DNA from: Herbaspirillum sp. ST 5-3
GTDB lineage: Bacteria; Pseudomonadota; Gammaproteobacteria; Burkholderiales; Burkholderiaceae_D
NCBI RefSeq assembly: GCF_004804275.1
Contig: NZ_STGI01000003.1
Span: 186,001 to 250,000, forward strand
DNA: 64,000 nucleotides
Direction: 5' to 3'
Under the pieces are notes generated by a model. It had not been told where the DNA came from. It did not search any database and was given only the letters and a program-made list of their open reading frames with translations. Within the stretch, counting starts at the first letter, position 1, and every line of letters begins with the position of its first letter. A program made the position numbers and the translations under genes. Shown piece after piece: positions 62,530 through 64,000 of the stretch.

Positions 62530-63999
62530 CACCAGCGCTTGCCCGGTCGGCAGTTCCAGCACGTTCAGGTCATGTTTGCGTATGATCGGGTCAAGCGCAG
62601 TTTTCTGTCTGCAGTAGCCCCACCATCCGTAATCGTCGAACACGACGGCGCCGCCTTTGCTCAATCTTGGAAGAACCTGCTCCAGCGCACCCGACTCGGG
62701 AACAGGATTGTTCATGTCAATATGCGCAAATGCGATTTGGTCAGGAAATGCCTGCTCGAAGGATTGCGGAACGCTTCCCTTCACGACCTTTACAAATTCG
62801 AAGTCCGCAAATCGTGCGCACACCTCCGTATGCAGGTCGGATTTACGCAGGTTATGCAGCCCTTCATGCGCATCGCCTTCCTTCCATTCAAATAGGTCAT
62901 ATAGAAAGTACTTCTTCGATAAGCCGCGAAAATCAACTTTCTTGATGAGCTGTGATGCCGTGTATCCGGTATAGCAACCCAGCTCGAGGAAGTCGCCTTC
63001 GGCGCCTTGTGCAACGCTCGCGAAATACAGCAGGAAATAGGAGCGCCAGATAATGCTCCTTTCAATAAACGAATTGTTTTTATCCTGCAGTAAATCGAGA
63101 AAGAAATCTTCCCTCAGAAAACTGTAGCTCTTGTTCCACGTAATCAGGCTGTCGCTGCAGAACAAGGTCGCGCCTTTGTCAACGAGACTTTGTTTGATCA
63201 GATCAAGACCTCGGTGGAACATGGCCTGGTCGGCGATATTGAAATTGAATCCGCTAAAAGCAAGCGCATCCAGCATCCCTGGCTCGCGACCCTCTGCATT
63301 GCCGGTCAACGAGCGTGAATGGCTCGTCATTGCCTCGTTCACTTTCATTTTTTGAACGATCATGCCGAGGGTGGTGTACGCTTCCGTCAAGTCCGGTTTG
63401 AGTGCCAGCGCTTGCCGACAGGATGCCAATGCTTCGTCAAGTTTTCCCTGCTCCTTCAATGCATCCGCAAGATTGTTGTGCGCTTCGGCCAGGTTGGGCA
63501 TGAGCGAAAGTGCCTTGCGGCAACAAATGATTGCTTCATCGAATTTTCCCAAGTCCTTCAGAGTGCTGCCGAGATTGTTCAAGGCGTGGACATAGTTAGG
63601 AGCGATCGCCAGGGCTTTGCGGTAACTTTCGATCGCTGCTTCGCGCATGCCTTCCGCTTGGAGCGCAATCCCGAGATTATTGTGCGCCTCGGCATAGCCC
63701 GACTCCAGTGCGATGGCCTTTCGATAGCATTCAATCGCAAGTGTGCGTTGATTTGCGGCGGAATAGGCCAATCCGAGGTTGCAAAGATAGGTGGGATTGG
63801 TCGGCACAACTTGAATGGCTGCGTTGATGCGTTCAATAGCGAGCGGATAATTTCCCACTTGATATGCGATGACGCCCAGCAGGTGCATCGCGTCCGAATT
63901 GCCGGCCAGCCTCAGGTAGATTTCCTCGGCCTCATGCAGTCGACCGGCTTGATGGTGCTGCAAGGCGATATGGAGTTGTTCTGGGTTTGAATTCTGCAT
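62518..63999 (-). CDS. TPR - TylF/MycF-like methyltransferase fusion
   Basis: Residues about 5-215 are TPR units (AHNNLGIALQAEG; ALNNLGSTLKDLG); residues about 245-493 are a TylF/macrocin-O-methyltransferase-like SAM domain (GDFLELGCYTGYTAS, HIDMNNPVPESGAL, VVFDDYGWWG). It may O-methylate a protein-bound sugar, with the TPR part recruiting the target. The start codon is at 63999-63997, one base from the window edge, so a longer N-terminus cannot be excluded. Convergent with the SEC-C/TPR/GT41 gene, overlapping by 12 bases. Confidence 0.83.
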   Translation of the reverse strand: MQNSNPEQLHIALQHHQAGRLHEAEEIYLRLAGNSDAMHLLGVIAYQVGNYPLAIERINAAIQVVPTNPTYLCNLGLAYSAANQRTLAIECYRKAIALESGYAEAHNNLGIALQAEGMREAAIESYRKALAIAPNYVHALNNLGSTLKDLGKFDEAIICCRKALSLMPNLAEAHNNLADALKEQGKLDEALASCRQALALKPDLTEAYTTLGMIVQKMKVNEAMTSHSRSLTGNAEGREPGMLDALAFSGFNFNIADQAMFHRGLDLIKQSLVDKGATLFCSDSLITWNKSYSFLREDFFLDLLQDKNNSFIERSIIWRSYFLLYFASVAQGAEGDFLELGCYTGYTASQLIKKVDFRGLSKKYFLYDLFEWKEGDAHEGLHNLRKSDLHTEVCARFADFEFVKVVKGSVPQSFEQAFPDQIAFAHIDMNNPVPESGALEQVLPRLSKGGAVVFDDYGWWGYCRQKTALDPIIRKHDLNVLELPTGQALVLKP

Positions 64000-64000
64000 T

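Overview
The window is a GC-rich, almost fully coding stretch of a betaproteobacterial chromosome. Gene order, protein sequences and the absence of any sigma-54/FleQ-type regulator fit Burkholderiales, probably Oxalobacteraceae (Herbaspirillum/Herminiimonas/Collimonas-like). The taxon is an inference from gene content; no rRNA or tRNA is present to settle it. About three quarters of the window is one continuous flagellum and chemotaxis supercluster; the rest is a sugar-modification island next to the flagellin gene.

Layout. 1-5.6 kb: the end of a chemotaxis operon (chemoreceptor, cheR, cheD, cheB, cheY, cheZ); cheA, cheW, flhDC and the first stator pair are not in the window and presumably lie upstream. 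5.6-6.9 kb: an EAL-HDOD protein. 7.0-14.7 kb: flhB-flhA-flhF-flhG-fliA-motC-motD, mostly with overlapping stop/start codons. 14.7-16.4 kb, minus strand: flgA-flgM-flgN. 16.5-27.2 kb: flgBCDEFGHIJKL. 27.2-38.2 kb, minus strand: fliF-G-H-I-J-K-L-M-N-O-P-Q-R. 38.4 kb: fliE, divergent from fliF. 38.8-46.6 kb, minus strand: fliC, flaG, fliD-fliS-fliT, a second FliK-like protein, a stand-alone FlhB C-terminal domain and a YcgR-type PilZ brake.

47.3-64 kb: the accessory island. A 2090-residue protein with three consecutive TPR plus GT41 (SPINDLY/OGT-type) glycosyltransferase modules is translationally coupled through ATGA overlaps to genes for CDP-glucose synthesis, CDP-glucose 4,6-dehydration, C-methylation, epimerisation and reduction, and a second methyltransferase. 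A CmcI-like methyltransferase, a SEC-C/TPR/GT41 protein and, convergent, a TPR-TylF-like methyltransferase follow. I read this as a flagellin (or other surface-protein) O-glycosylation system using a methylated 6-deoxyhexose delivered as a CDP-sugar. Linkage to fliC is positional, not proven. Two of the three glycosyltransferase modules are nearly identical at DNA level (five differences by eye in about 1.3 kb), a recent in-frame duplication that could expand or contract.

Regulation visible in the DNA: sigma-28 (FliA) promoters with exact 11-bp spacers precede flgM, flgK, fliD and fliC, which matches a late-gene class under FliA/FlgM. A clear Rho-independent terminator follows fliC. No RNA genes, insertion sequences or CRISPR arrays were seen.
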